NCBI GenBank assembly: GCA_016703765.1
Contig: JADJBL010000045.1
Coordinates: 62,001 to 126,000 of the forward strand
Length of the DNA stretch: 64,000 nt
From: Saprospirales bacterium
GTDB lineage: Bacteria > Bacteroidota > Bacteroidia > Chitinophagales > Saprospiraceae
Direction of reading: 5' to 3'
Shown here: piece by piece, positions 28,897 through 37,981 of the stretch
Layout of the letters: each line of letters opens with the position of its first letter
Numbering within the stretch: the first letter of the stretch is position 1
Made by a program: the position numbers and the translations under genes
The notes under the pieces: generated by a model
The model's database searches: none
Told to the model about the DNA's origin: nothing
What the model saw: the letters and a program-made list of their open reading frames with translations, nothing else

Positions 28897-30132
28897 CTAT
28901 TCTTCGAATTCCGAAGTGAGGACGCGCATGATCTCATCTATGGTTTCTTCCTCGAGGTCGGTCCGGCGCAGCAATTCTTCCTTGCTCAGGTCCATCACGC
29001 TGCGAGCGGTGTCGCAACCGATGTTTTTCAATGCGTCGATCACCCAGCCCTCGAGCTCATCTGCGAATTCGTCGAGGTCGACGTCGTCGATCTCCATTTC
29101 ATCTACGTTGCGGAATACATCGATCTCAAATCCGGTGAGCTTGCTGGCCAGCTTGATGTTGGTGCCTCCTTTCCCGATTGCCAGGGAAACCTGCTCGGGG
29201 TCGAGGTATACCGAAGCGCGCAGTTGCTCCATGTTGATGTCGATGCTGCTCACCTTGGCAGGGGTAAGGGAACGCTGAATGAAGAGCGAGTCGTTGTTCG
29301 TATAATTTACGATATCGATGTTCTCGTTGTTCAGCTCCCGCACGATGCCGTGTATCCTGGAGCCCTTCATACCGACGCAGGCGCCTACGGGGTCGATGCG
29401 GTCGTCGTAGGATTCGACGGCCACCTTGGCCCTTTCGCCGGGCATCCGGACGATCTTCTTGATCGTGATGAGGCCGTCTTCGATCTCGGGCACTTCCTGC
29501 TCGAGCAGTTTTTCGAGGAAGGTATTATCGGTACGGGAGAGGATCACCACAGGGGCGTTGTTGCGCATCTCCACCCTTTTGATCACCCCGCGCACGATCT
29601 CGCCTTTGCGGAAATAATCGCCGCGGATCATCTCCGTGCGGGGCAGCACCACTTCGTTGCTCGTGGCGTCGTCGATCACGAGGATCTCCTTCTTGAGCAC
29701 CTGGTTGACTTCGCCGACCACGATATCTCCGACGCGTTCGCTGTAGCGGCGGTAGATCTCGTCTTTCTCCAATTCCATGATCCTCGAGATGAGCGTCTGG
29801 CGGGCGGCCTGAATGGCGCGACGCCCGAAGTCCTCGAGCTGGAGTTGTTCGTAGCATTCCTCGCCGACTTCGTAGTCGCCGTCGATCGAGAGGGCTTCTG
29901 AAATGGAGATCTGACTCCGGTCGTCCATCACCTCGCCGTCGGGAACGATAGCCCGGACGCGCCACAATTCGAGGTCGCCCTGCTGGGTGTTCACGATGAC
30001 GTTGAAGTTTTCGTCAGAGCCGTATTTCTTGCGGATCAGGGTGCGAAAAACGTCTTCCAGCACCCGTACCATGGTAGGGCGGTCGATATTCTTTCCCGCC
30101 TTAAAATCCGAAAAGGTATCTACCAAGTTCAT
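28897..30132 (-). CDS. nusA: Transcription termination/antitermination factor NusA
   Basis: NusA binds RNA polymerase and controls pausing, termination and antitermination. The 411-residue protein has an N-terminal polymerase-binding domain, an S1 domain (GDIVVGEVNQV), two KH domains (MPGERAKVAVES; ACVGMKGSRIHGIVRELNNENID in parts; VSLAIGKGGTNIKLASKLTG), and a C-terminal helix-hairpin-helix region (LKNIGCDTARSVM). The frame begins at 30141, but MNLVDTFSDFK at 30132 is the likely start. It lies 14 bases after rimP, as in the classic rimP-nusA-infB operon. Confidence 0.97.
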   Translation of the reverse strand: MNLVDTFSDFKAGKNIDRPTMVRVLEDVFRTLIRKKYGSDENFNVIVNTQQGDLELWRVRAIVPDGEVMDDRSQISISEALSIDGDYEVGEECYEQLQLEDFGRRAIQAARQTLISRIMELEKDEIYRRYSERVGDIVVGEVNQVLKKEILVIDDATSNEVVLPRTEMIRGDYFRKGEIVRGVIKRVEMRNNAPVVILSRTDNTFLEKLLEQEVPEIEDGLITIKKIVRMPGERAKVAVESYDDRIDPVGACVGMKGSRIHGIVRELNNENIDIVNYTNNDSLFIQRSLTPAKVSSIDINMEQLRASVYLDPEQVSLAIGKGGTNIKLASKLTGFEIDVFRNVDEMEIDDVDLDEFADELEGWVIDALKNIGCDTARSVMDLSKEELLRRTDLEEETIDEIMRVLTSEFEE

Positions 30133-30146
30133 AATTGGCACATTTT

Positions 30147-30626
30147 CTATTCTTTAAAACTGATCTTTACAATGGTCTTTTTTATTTTCTCGAAAGGCAC
30201 TGCGGTGAGCACCTGTTTCTTTGTTTTCTTTTTCCCGTCCACTTCCACCACCGTCTCCGTGAGCAGAATATGATCTTCCAGTACATCCGCCAAAGGGCCT
30301 TCTTTGCGGCTTCCGTCGGCCAGGGTGATCTCCAGGGTGCGGCCCATATTCTTCCGGTACTGCCGCCATTGGGTCAGGGGGCGGCTGATGCCCGGAGACG
30401 ATACTTCCAGGACGTATTTTTCACCCAACCATCCTTTCTCATCGAGAATCGCTTCCAGATACCGGCTGATTCTCTGGCACTTTTCAAAAGTGACGCCGGA
30501 ATCACTGTCTATAAAAACATCCAACTTATTGCCAGGGTGATGGTTGACTTCGAGGAGAAAGCAGTCCTTAAATTCCTCTTCCTGGAATTTGACTGCCAGG
30601 AGCGACTCAATTTGTAGTTCGATCAC
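30147..30626 (-). CDS. rimP: Ribosome maturation factor RimP
   Basis: RimP helps assemble the 30S subunit. The 159-residue product has the family core: CFLLEVNHHPGNKLDVFIDSD, VTFEKCQRISRYLE, and YVLEVSSPGISRPL. The frame is open from 30689, but its first 21 codons would run through a terminator hairpin (30646-30674); the GTG at 30626 (reading VIELQIESLL) agrees with the usual N-terminus. It is the first gene of the rimP-nusA-infB operon. Confidence 0.93.
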   Translation of the reverse strand: MIELQIESLLAVKFQEEEFKDCFLLEVNHHPGNKLDVFIDSDSGVTFEKCQRISRYLEAILDEKGWLGEKYVLEVSSPGISRPLTQWRQYRKNMGRTLEITLADGSRKEGPLADVLEDHILLTETVVEVDGKKKTKKQVLTAVPFEKIKKTIVKISFKE

Positions 30627-30645
30627 AAACCTATGGGTATAAATT

Positions 30646-30674
30646 AAAAAGAGGGAACTTTGGTTCCCTCTTTT
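30646..30674 (-). terminator. Hairpin with T tract between rpoN and rimP (terminator or attenuator)
   Basis: Stem GAGGGAAC / GTTCCCTC with a four-base loop, extended by an A/T arm to about 12 pairs, followed on the minus strand by TTTTTAATTT. It is 80 bases past the rpoN stop and 20 bases before the rimP start codon. A strong promoter match lies just upstream of it (30687-30718), so it is in the leader of the rimP transcript. Confidence 0.75.
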
Positions 30675-30686
30675 CTTTGTTCCCCG

Positions 30687-30718
30687 CAAATGTAAGAATA
30701 ATTGGGGAATTAATCAAA
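30687..30718 (-). promoter_or_regulatory. Promoter of rimP-nusA-infB (TTTG-N20-TACATTTG)
   Basis: On the minus strand TTTG (30715-30718), a 20-base spacer, and TACATTTG (30687-30694) match the Bacteroidota consensus at both boxes. It lies about 60 bases before the GTG of rimP. Confidence 0.7.
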
Positions 30719-30753
30719 CCTTAGTTTTGGGTTTATAAAGTTGGCGAGGTTTT

Positions 30754-32284
30754 TCACAGCTCTTTCCTCAGCCGGGCCACCGGAATATTGAGCTGTTCCC
30801 TGTACTTGGCCACCGTGCGGCGGGCGATGTTGTAGCTTTTTTTGAGCAGGATCTCCTTGAGTTTTTCGTCGGAAAGGGGCTTGCGCTTGTTTTCCTTCCC
30901 GATGACCTCGGAGAGGATCTTCTTAACTTCGACGGTGGAGACTTCTTCCCCTTCCGAGGTTTGCATGCTTTCGGAGAAGAACTCCTTGAGGCGTTTTGTG
31001 CCGAATTCGGTCTGCACGTATTTGCTGTTGGCCACGCGGGAGATGGTGGAGATATCGTAGCCGGTGATGTCGGCTATATCCTTCAGGATCATGGGCCGGA
31101 TCTTGCGTTCGTCGCCCGAGAGGAAAAAATCCTGCTGGTATTGCATGATGGCGTACATGGTGCGGAACATGGTTTCCTGCCGCTGGCGGATGGCGTCGAT
31201 AAACCATTTGGCGCTGTCGATCTTCTGCCGGATGAAGAGAATGGCTTCTTTTTCGTTTTTGTTGGCCCGTCTTCCCTTTGTATTGTCCCTGTAGTTGACC
31301 AGCATATCCCGGTATTGGTCGTTGATGCGCAGGTCGGGCGCATTTCGGGAGTTGAGGCTGAGCTCCAGTTCTCCTTCGCGGTTGATGAGGATGAAGTCGG
31401 GGACGATGTACTGGACCACCCGGTCGCCGCCTTCGTTATGGGCGCTGGCCGGTTTGGGGTTGAGCTTGAGGATTTCGTCGATCGCCTCTTTGAGGTCGTC
31501 TTCCGAAATGTTCAGGTCCCGCTGGAGCCGCTGGAAGTGTTTTTTGGAAAACTCTTCGAAATGCCCGTCGATGATCAGCAGGGCGCGTTGGATGGCTTTG
31601 CGGTGGGCGCGCGGGAGTTTTTCGTTCTCCAGTTTCAGCCTGAGCTGAATGGACAGGCATTCCCGGAGGTCTCGGGCGCCGACGCCGGGAGGGTCGAATC
31701 GCTGGATCTGAGAGAGGAGCTTTTCAATCTCTTCCTGAGTGGCCGAGATGTTCTGGGTGAAGACCAGGTCGTCGATGATGGCGTCGGGCTCCCTGCGCAG
31801 GTAGCCGTCGTCGTCGATGCTGCCGAGGATTTGTTTGGCAAGGCGCTCCTCGCGCTCATTGACCAGGTTCAGTTGCCCCAATTGCTGCTCGAGGTAATCG
31901 TGAAAGCTGTTTTCGACGGCCACTGGCACGGCTTTTTCCTCTTCGTCGCTCTGGTGCGACTCCGCCCTTGTACTTGTAGCTGCTCGGGTCGTCCTCTATA
32001 TACTGTTCCCAGTATTCGTCCAGGTTGCCTTCGTCGTCGCGGGTGGAAAAGTCCTCGTCGTCTCCTTCGTAGTCGCCCGCCTGATCGTAGGTTTCTTCTT
32101 CATAATCGCCGGATTCCTGATCGAATGGATCTTCGTCCCCCTCCTCCAGCGCCGGATTGGTTTCCAGTTCTTCCTTGATCCGTTGCTCCAGAATGGCCGT
32201 CGGAATCTGAAGCAGCTTCATCAGCTGAATCTGCTGCGGGGAAAGCTTTTGGAGTAGTTTTTGACTTAAATTTTGCTTGAGCAT
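30754..32284 (-). CDS. rpoN: RNA polymerase sigma-54 factor (frameshifted)
   Basis: Sigma-54 needs an ATP-driven activator to open promoters. Region I is a Gln/Leu-rich start (QKLSPQQIQLMKLLQIP); region II is a very acidic stretch (GDEDPFDQESGDYEEE); region III has the core-binding (RFDPPGVGARDLRECL) and HTH parts; the RpoN box ARRTVAKYRE is near the C-terminus. The frame changes at the C3 run at 31965-31967 (G3 on the coding strand); removing one base joins YKYKAESHQ to SDEEEKAVP, giving about 509 residues. No sigma-54 activator is in the window. Confidence 0.93.
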
Positions 32285-32438
32285 GAGATTCTAAAGGGCG
32301 ATGTTGTCCGGCGAATATAGACGAATAATTATTAATGTGTCAAGAAAAATATCAAAAAATGTGCCAAAATTTTCAATTTGTGTTTGCTGTCCGTCAAAGC
32401 GGTTTTGTCCGAACAGGGAACGGTAAAGGAAGGAAGCG

Positions 32439-32446
32439 TATCTTTG
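32439..32446 (+). promoter_or_regulatory. Putative -7 box TATCTTTG for the 599-residue aminopeptidase
   Basis: TATCTTTG lies 28 bases before the ATG at 32475. The -33 box is not obvious. The same intergenic region (32285-32474) must also hold the divergent rpoN promoter. Confidence 0.4.
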
Positions 32447-32474
32447 TCCGATCACTCCTAAAATTTCGATTACG

Positions 32475-34274
32475 ATGAAAGAGACGATGACCATTGTTCA
32501 ACGCCTGGGCCGGCTCCGGCAGGCGATGCAGGAGGAAGGGCTGGACGCCTACCTCATCCCCAGCAACGACCCCCATCAAAGCGAATACGTAGCCGAACAC
32601 TGGAAAGCGCGGCAGTGGATCTCCGGATTTTCCGGATCGGCCGGCACCGTGGTCGTGACGATGGAGCACGCCGGGCTTTGGACCGATAGTCGGTATTTCC
32701 TCCAGGCGGAAAACGAACTCAAAGGCTCCGGCATCGTTTTGCAAAAACAACAAATCCCGCACGCCCCCGAGCACCTCGACTGGCTCGCCGAAAAAATGGC
32801 TCCGGGAAGCCGGATCGGACTGGACGGCCGTTTATTCACCATCGGCCAGATCCGGGCCTTCGAACGCCTCTTCTCTCCCCGCAATATTCAGCTCCTGACC
32901 GAGGCCGACCTCATCAAATCCATCTGGACCCAGCGCCCGCCCATGCCGGCCGAACCGATTTTCGAACTTCCGACTTCCTATGCAGGACAAAGCAGAAGGG
33001 AAAAACTCACTGCCGTCAGAACTCAAATGGAGCAGCAGGGTTTGAGCCAGTATCTCGTCACCGCATTGGACGACCTGGCCTGGATTTTCAACCTCAGAGG
33101 GGCCGATGTGGAATGCAATCCCGTCTTTTATGCCTATGCCCTCCTCGAAAAAGAAAGCGCCAAATTATTCATCGCAGGAGAAAAAGTACCTCCTGCCATG
33201 CAAAAAGCCCTGCTGGCCGACGGCATCGAAGTGCATCCCTATCCCGCCGTCGAGTTTTTCCTGGAAGCCCTTCCCGATGCAAGCGCCATCGGGTACGACC
33301 AGCATATCACCCAATACCAGTTCTGGCGCTCGTTGAAACACCTCAACTGCAAGGAAAACGTAGCTATTATCCGCCAATTGAAGGCCATCAAAAACCCGGT
33401 CGAAGTGAAACACCTCCGGGAAGCCATGCGCCGCGACGGCATCGCCCTCACCCGCCTCTACCGCTGGCTGGAAGATATCCTGAAAACCCGCACCGTCACC
33501 GAGGTCGAAGTGGCTCAAAAACTGGACGGCTTCCGCCGCGAACAAGGCGATTACCACGGCGAAAGTTTTGCCGCCATCGTGGGCTACCAGGCCAACGGAG
33601 CGATCGTCCATTACCACCCGGAGCCGGGTCATTGCGCGGACATCCGCAACGAAGGCATTCTCCTGCTCGACAGCGGAGGGCAATATACCTGCGGCACCAC
33701 CGACATCACCCGGACCACGGTATTTGGAAAACCGACCGACGAGCAAAAGATGGCCTTTACTCTGGTCCTGAAAGGAAACATCGCCCTGTCGACCGTGGTG
33801 TTCCCCGTCGGCACCTCCGGAGTTCAATTGGATGCCCTGGCCCGCGTGCCGCTCTGGCAGCACCAGATGAATTACAGCCACGGCACCGGCCATGGGGTGG
33901 GGTTTTTTCTGAATGTACACGAACCGCCACAAGGCTTTGTTGCCAGCGCCGCCAATAGCCGGGGCGCCACTCCGCTGGAGCCCGGCATGCTCACCTCCAA
34001 CGAACCGGGCTTCTACAAAACGGGCGAATACGGCATCCGCATCGAAAACCTCATCCTCTGCGTGGAGGCAGGTCAGACGGATTCGGGGCGCTTCCTGAAA
34101 TTCGATACCCTCAGCCTCTTTCCCATCGACCAAAACCTGATCGACCGGGCCTTGCTCTCGCCACAGGATATCGACTGGCTGAATGCCTACCACAAGGAAG
34201 TATTCGAAATCCTGGCACCCGGAATGAACCCGGAAGAAGTTAGCTGGTTGAAGGAGAAGTGTAAGCCTATTTAA
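32475..34274 (+). CDS. Aminopeptidase P family metallopeptidase (three-domain, XPNPEP1-like)
   Basis: An M24 peptidase that removes N-terminal residues before proline. The 599 residues hold two creatinase-like N-terminal domains (LIPSNDPHQSEYVAEHW; AGLWTDSRYF) and the pita-bread catalytic domain with metal ligands in LLDSGGQY, TTDITRT, HGTGHGVG, NEPGFYKTGEYG and IRIENL. This long form resembles eukaryotic cytosolic X-prolyl aminopeptidase. No signal peptide is present. It is divergent from rpoN and 14 bases before the ABC gene. Confidence 0.95.
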   Translation: MKETMTIVQRLGRLRQAMQEEGLDAYLIPSNDPHQSEYVAEHWKARQWISGFSGSAGTVVVTMEHAGLWTDSRYFLQAENELKGSGIVLQKQQIPHAPEHLDWLAEKMAPGSRIGLDGRLFTIGQIRAFERLFSPRNIQLLTEADLIKSIWTQRPPMPAEPIFELPTSYAGQSRREKLTAVRTQMEQQGLSQYLVTALDDLAWIFNLRGADVECNPVFYAYALLEKESAKLFIAGEKVPPAMQKALLADGIEVHPYPAVEFFLEALPDASAIGYDQHITQYQFWRSLKHLNCKENVAIIRQLKAIKNPVEVKHLREAMRRDGIALTRLYRWLEDILKTRTVTEVEVAQKLDGFRREQGDYHGESFAAIVGYQANGAIVHYHPEPGHCADIRNEGILLLDSGGQYTCGTTDITRTTVFGKPTDEQKMAFTLVLKGNIALSTVVFPVGTSGVQLDALARVPLWQHQMNYSHGTGHGVGFFLNVHEPPQGFVASAANSRGATPLEPGMLTSNEPGFYKTGEYGIRIENLILCVEAGQTDSGRFLKFDTLSLFPIDQNLIDRALLSPQDIDWLNAYHKEVFEILAPGMNPEEVSWLKEKCKPI

Positions 34275-34288
34275 GCTACCTTAGCTCC

Positions 34289-34915
34289 ATGCTTAGCGTT
34301 CAAGACCTACAGTACTCTTACGAAGCCGGCAACTCGCTCCGCTTCCCCGCCTTTTCATGCGGAAAAAACGAGCATTGGCTCTTGTTGGGCCAATCCGGTA
34401 AAGGAAAGACCACGCTCCTGCACCTGCTCGGGGGATTGCTCCGTATTCAACAAGGGCGTATCCGCATTGGGGAAACCTGGCTGAACGAGCTGAAGCGCTC
34501 CGAAATGGATCGCTTCCGGGGCCAGCATATCGGCATCATCTTTCAGCGCTCTCATTTTGTCCGTTCCCTGAGTGTGGATGAAAATCTGGCACTGGCCCAA
34601 TCGCTGGCGGGCCTGCCCATTCAGCGGGACCGGATTCGCCTGTTGCTCGAACAGTTGAATGTCGGACACAAGGCCCGCTCCAAACCCGAGGCCCTCAGCC
34701 AGGGTGAACAACAACGCGTCGCCATCGCCCGGGCGATCATCAACCGGCCGGCCGTGATTCTGGCGGATGAACCGACCTCTGCCCTCGACGACGAGAATAC
34801 CGGGGAGGTGGTCCGTCTCCTGGAAGAAGAAGCCCAATCGGTGGGCGCCACCCTGTTGATCGTGACCCACGACACCCGTTTGAAGGCCCGTTTTCCCAAC
34901 CAGATCCAACTCTAA
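34289..34915 (+). CDS. ABC transporter ATP-binding protein (LolD/MacB class)
   Basis: A 208-residue ATPase with Walker A GQSGKGKTT, signature LSQGEQQRVAIARA, Walker B VILADEPTSALD, and the His switch (VTHDT). It belongs to the class that works with FtsX-like permeases, and such a permease follows after 11 bases. The pair probably drives movement of a lipoprotein, peptide or metal-linked substrate across or out of the inner membrane. Confidence 0.93.
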   Translation: MLSVQDLQYSYEAGNSLRFPAFSCGKNEHWLLLGQSGKGKTTLLHLLGGLLRIQQGRIRIGETWLNELKRSEMDRFRGQHIGIIFQRSHFVRSLSVDENLALAQSLAGLPIQRDRIRLLLEQLNVGHKARSKPEALSQGEQQRVAIARAIINRPAVILADEPTSALDDENTGEVVRLLEEEAQSVGATLLIVTHDTRLKARFPNQIQL

Positions 34916-34925
34916 AAGCGCCGGC

Positions 34926-36125
34926 ATGAATCTGATCAAACTAAGCTGGAAAAACCTGGCGCACAAACCGCTCAATACCTTCCTGAGCCTCCTGCTCTTC
35001 GGACTGGGGGTGGGATTGGTCATATTTTTGTTCCTGGTCCAAACACAGGTGCAGGACAAGTTTGACAAAAACCTGGCCGGCATCGACCTGGTGATCGGCG
35101 CGAAGGGAAGTCCGCTGCAACTGATCCTGTGCAGCATGTACCACATCGATTCGCCCACCGGAAATATTTCGCTTGAAGAGGCCGCGCCTTTTATGCGTCA
35201 AGGCCATCCGCTGATTCAACGTGCGGTCCCGCTTTCCCTCGGCGACAACTACAAGGGATTCCGGGTCGTAGGCACCACCCATGAATTCGTCCATCTGTAT
35301 CGCGACTCCATCGGGCAGGGCCGGCTATGGGACAAGCCGATGGAAGTGACGCTCGGCGCCAACGCTGCCGCGGAGCTGGGCCTGAAGATCGGCGACAGCT
35401 TTCAGAGCGCCCACGGGCTGGTCAACGACGAGACCCTCAAGCATTCGGATGCCGACGGATTTGAGGTCGTAGGCATACTTGCGCCAGCCGGCTCGGTGAT
35501 CGACCAATTGATCCTCACCGCTACCGAAAGTATCTGGCAGGTGCACGAAGGACATGGCGAAGAAGAAGAGCACGAACACGAGATCACCTCTTTGCTGATC
35601 CAGTTCAAATCGAAGACCAATTTTCAGGCCCTGAATATGGCGCGGGGCATCAACGAGAACACCAATTTGCAGGCAGCCTCGCCCTCCTGGGAGATATCCA
35701 GCATCCGGGAGCAGCTCGGACTGGGGGTGAACGCCCTGCAAGTCCTGGCCTATGTCATCGTGGCCGTATCTGCGATGAGCATTTTCATCTCCCTGTTCTC
35801 CTCCCTCCGCGAGCGGCGCTACGAGTTGTCGCTGATGCGGGTGATGGGCGCCTCCCGGCGAAAATTGTTCGCCATGATCCTGATGGAAGGGCTTGTACTG
35901 GCCTCCCTGGGTTTCTTGCTGGGCTTTTTGCTAAGCCACCTGAGCATGCAACTGCTGGCGGGGTATATGCAGGAGAGCTTCCGCTATTCCTTTACGGGAA
36001 TGACCTTTCTTTGGGCCGAATTGCTCGTCCTGGCGGGCGCGCTTTTAACCGGACTTTTGGCGGCGCTTCTCCCCGCCCTGCAGGCGAGCCGCACGGATAT
36101 TTCACAGACGCTTTCGGCGTCCTGA
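34926..36125 (+). CDS. FtsX-like ABC permease with His/Glu-rich loop
   Basis: A 399-residue permease of the MacB/LolC class: one span near residues 17-38, a large periplasmic domain, and three spans at the C-terminus (about 275-300, 318-345, 362-385) with the FtsX element SLMRVMGASRRKLF. Conserved DLVIGAKGSPLQLIL near the start matches permeases of zinc-regulated operons such as P. aeruginosa PA4065. In the periplasmic domain is a cluster HEGHGEEEEHEHE (near base 35545), likely to bind metal. The ABC gene precedes and the DUF3299-like gene follows. Confidence 0.9.
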   Translation: MNLIKLSWKNLAHKPLNTFLSLLLFGLGVGLVIFLFLVQTQVQDKFDKNLAGIDLVIGAKGSPLQLILCSMYHIDSPTGNISLEEAAPFMRQGHPLIQRAVPLSLGDNYKGFRVVGTTHEFVHLYRDSIGQGRLWDKPMEVTLGANAAAELGLKIGDSFQSAHGLVNDETLKHSDADGFEVVGILAPAGSVIDQLILTATESIWQVHEGHGEEEEHEHEITSLLIQFKSKTNFQALNMARGINENTNLQAASPSWEISSIREQLGLGVNALQVLAYVIVAVSAMSIFISLFSSLRERRYELSLMRVMGASRRKLFAMILMEGLVLASLGFLLGFLLSHLSMQLLAGYMQESFRYSFTGMTFLWAELLVLAGALLTGLLAALLPALQASRTDISQTLSAS

Positions 36126-36176
36126 CAGCAACATTTGGTTTTTCCAGGCGTTTGATAATTTTCAAAAACAGCATAT

Positions 36177-36626
36177 ATGTCAGGTAAAGGGTTCTTTGTA
36201 TTGTCGATGGCGCTCCTGCTGAGCGCCGGCGCGATGTCTGCTCAGGAAGGAATGTGGAAAACGCTTTCCCGCATTACCTTCAAAAAGGAATACAGCGAGA
36301 TCATGGGCTTCAAGGTGGACGTGCCCATATTTAGCGAGGAAGTGAAAAAACTCGAGGGCAAGGAGATCACCGTGCGCGGCTACATTATCCCGGTAGAGGG
36401 GTACAAAAGCCATACGGAGTTCGTCTTTTCCGCCTTCCCGTATAACATGTGCTTCTTCTGCGGCGGCGCAGGACCCGAAACGGTCATGGAGGTGTACGCC
36501 AAAAAACCGGTGGAGTATTCGGCCCAGGCCGTCACCATCAAGGGTAGGCTCATGCTCAACGACCACGATATCAACCGGCTCATATTTTCCATTACCGATG
36601 CGGTGCTGGTAGCCGACCTCAACTAA
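36177..36626 (+). CDS. DUF3299-like exported protein
   Basis: A 149-residue protein with a signal peptide (ending MSAQ). The core LEGKEITVRGYIIPVEG, then EFVFSAFPYNMCFFCGGAGPETVMEVY, resembles DUF3299, small periplasmic or lipid-anchored proteins encoded with ABC/FtsX genes in zinc-controlled operons. The two cysteines of CFFC could bind metal. It follows the permease by 51 bases. Role unknown; the context suggests metal handling. Confidence 0.75.
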   Translation: MSGKGFFVLSMALLLSAGAMSAQEGMWKTLSRITFKKEYSEIMGFKVDVPIFSEEVKKLEGKEITVRGYIIPVEGYKSHTEFVFSAFPYNMCFFCGGAGPETVMEVYAKKPVEYSAQAVTIKGRLMLNDHDINRLIFSITDAVLVADLN

Positions 36627-36627
36627 A

Positions 36628-37623
36628 ATGGCCGGTTTTCAGAATTTTTTCCGACGCTGGCGCGCCCTGTGGAACCCCGATATGTACCACGGATGGGGCC
36701 GCGAGTCGAAGTTTTTCGAAGGCTGGTACATCAAGCTGGCCGATCCCACCGAGCAATATGTCTTCGCCGTGATTCCCGGCATCTCCAAGGGATTTGACGG
36801 ATACCATCACTCTTTTATCCAGGTGATGGACGGCAAGCGCTGCGTGGCGCATTACCACGATTTTCCTGTCGATGCATTTCAAGCCTCCGACCGGAAGTTT
36901 GAGGTCAAGCTGGCCGGCAACCATTTTTCGGCCGACCGGCTCGCGCTCGAGCTGCCGGAATTGCGTGGGGAGATACGCTTTAGCGACCCCTACCCCTGGC
37001 CCAGTATGTTGGGCGCCCCGGGCATCATGGGCTGGTATTCCTTCGTGCCTTTGATGGAATGTTATCACGGCGTGGTTAGCATGCACCATTCATTGGAAGG
37101 AAGCCTGGAGGTTCATGGCCAAAAAGTAGACTTCACGGGGGGTAAAGGTTATATGGAGAAGGATTGGGGCCGTTCCTTTCCCGGCGCCTGGATCTGGACC
37201 CAAAGCAACCATTTCGCCGAGGGGCAGCGTGTTTCGCTGATGGCCTCCGTGGCGGTCATTCCCTGGCTTGGCACTTCCTTTATTGGCTATATCGTGGGGT
37301 TTTTATTGGGAGACAAGCTCTATCGCTTTGCCACCTATACCGGCGCTGAGATGAAGGCCTCCATTGAGGGGCGGGAGATCCGCCTCGCTTTTCGAGACAA
37401 GAATAATCGCCTGGAGATCGATGCGCACATGGCGGGCACTGCCGAACTGGTGGCCCCCATCTCCGGAAATATGACCGGAAAAGTGAATGAAAGCATGCAA
37501 TCGACGGTTTCGGTTCGTTTATTTGAAAAAAATTCGCTGATATTTGAGGGGACCGGGCGAAATGCCGGGCTCGAAGTAGCGGGGCTCGTAGAGCGCCTGC
37601 TGACTGAAAAATGGAGGAGGTAA
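36628..37623 (+). CDS. Tocopherol cyclase family protein
   Basis: A 331-residue protein with the family's landmarks: MYHGWGRESKFFEGWYIKLAD at the start (in parts), GYHHSFIQVMDG, FVPLMECYHGVVSMHHSL, and GGKGYMEKDWGRSFPGAWIWTQSNHF. Plant tocopherol cyclase closes the chromanol ring; bacterial relatives are widespread and their substrates unknown. It has no signal peptide. The start is one base after the DUF3299-like stop, so it is in the same operon. A lipid or quinone-like substrate is inference. Confidence 0.88.
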   Translation: MAGFQNFFRRWRALWNPDMYHGWGRESKFFEGWYIKLADPTEQYVFAVIPGISKGFDGYHHSFIQVMDGKRCVAHYHDFPVDAFQASDRKFEVKLAGNHFSADRLALELPELRGEIRFSDPYPWPSMLGAPGIMGWYSFVPLMECYHGVVSMHHSLEGSLEVHGQKVDFTGGKGYMEKDWGRSFPGAWIWTQSNHFAEGQRVSLMASVAVIPWLGTSFIGYIVGFLLGDKLYRFATYTGAEMKASIEGREIRLAFRDKNNRLEIDAHMAGTAELVAPISGNMTGKVNESMQSTVSVRLFEKNSLIFEGTGRNAGLEVAGLVERLLTEKWRR

Positions 37624-37632
37624 ACGCAAGAT

Positions 37633-37974
37633 ATGGATGACGCGACAAAACGAAAAATGGAAAACTGGCTTGTTCGCATTCCCAAAAAAGAAAGGGAGGA
37701 GATCAACAACAAGGCAGTGCCGAGGGAGGAGATGGCCAGGCGCATTCAGCGAAGCAAGGATGCCATGAAACAGGACCTTTGGGTCGGCATTCCCTGGTTT
37801 GTGGCTTATTCGATCATGTGGTTTGCCACAGGGGTGTCGTTTGGGACCATTGCCCTTTCCATCGTGGGGCTTGTCTATTTCACGTACAGTTATTATACAA
37901 ACGGATCCTATGGCGTCAACCGCCACCGGGTGAAGGTTTACGAACAGCTTTTGGAAAAGAAAGGAAAAAAGTGA
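37633..37974 (+). CDS. Small membrane protein with charged N-terminus
   Basis: A 113-residue protein. Residues 1-45 are highly charged and helical (PKKEREEINNK), followed by two membrane spans (WFVAYSIMWFATG and TIALSIVGLVYFTYS) and a basic tail. It resembles 2TM-domain proteins. It is 10 bases after the tocopherol-cyclase-like gene. No function can be given. Confidence 0.7.
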   Translation: MDDATKRKMENWLVRIPKKEREEINNKAVPREEMARRIQRSKDAMKQDLWVGIPWFVAYSIMWFATGVSFGTIALSIVGLVYFTYSYYTNGSYGVNRHRVKVYEQLLEKKGKK

Positions 37975-37981
37975 TTTGACC

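Noticed and set aside
30627..30689. A 21-residue extension of RimP
   Set aside because: The codons run through a terminator hairpin; the GTG at 30626 agrees with the family start.
28795..32178. Long plus-strand open frames (28795-29901 and 30961-32178)
   Set aside because: They run opposite to nusA and rpoN and have no recognisable family; they are shadows of the real genes.
33113..33958. A 281-codon Arg/Pro-rich open frame
   Set aside because: It is frame-shifted within the aminopeptidase P gene and has the biased composition of a shadow frame.
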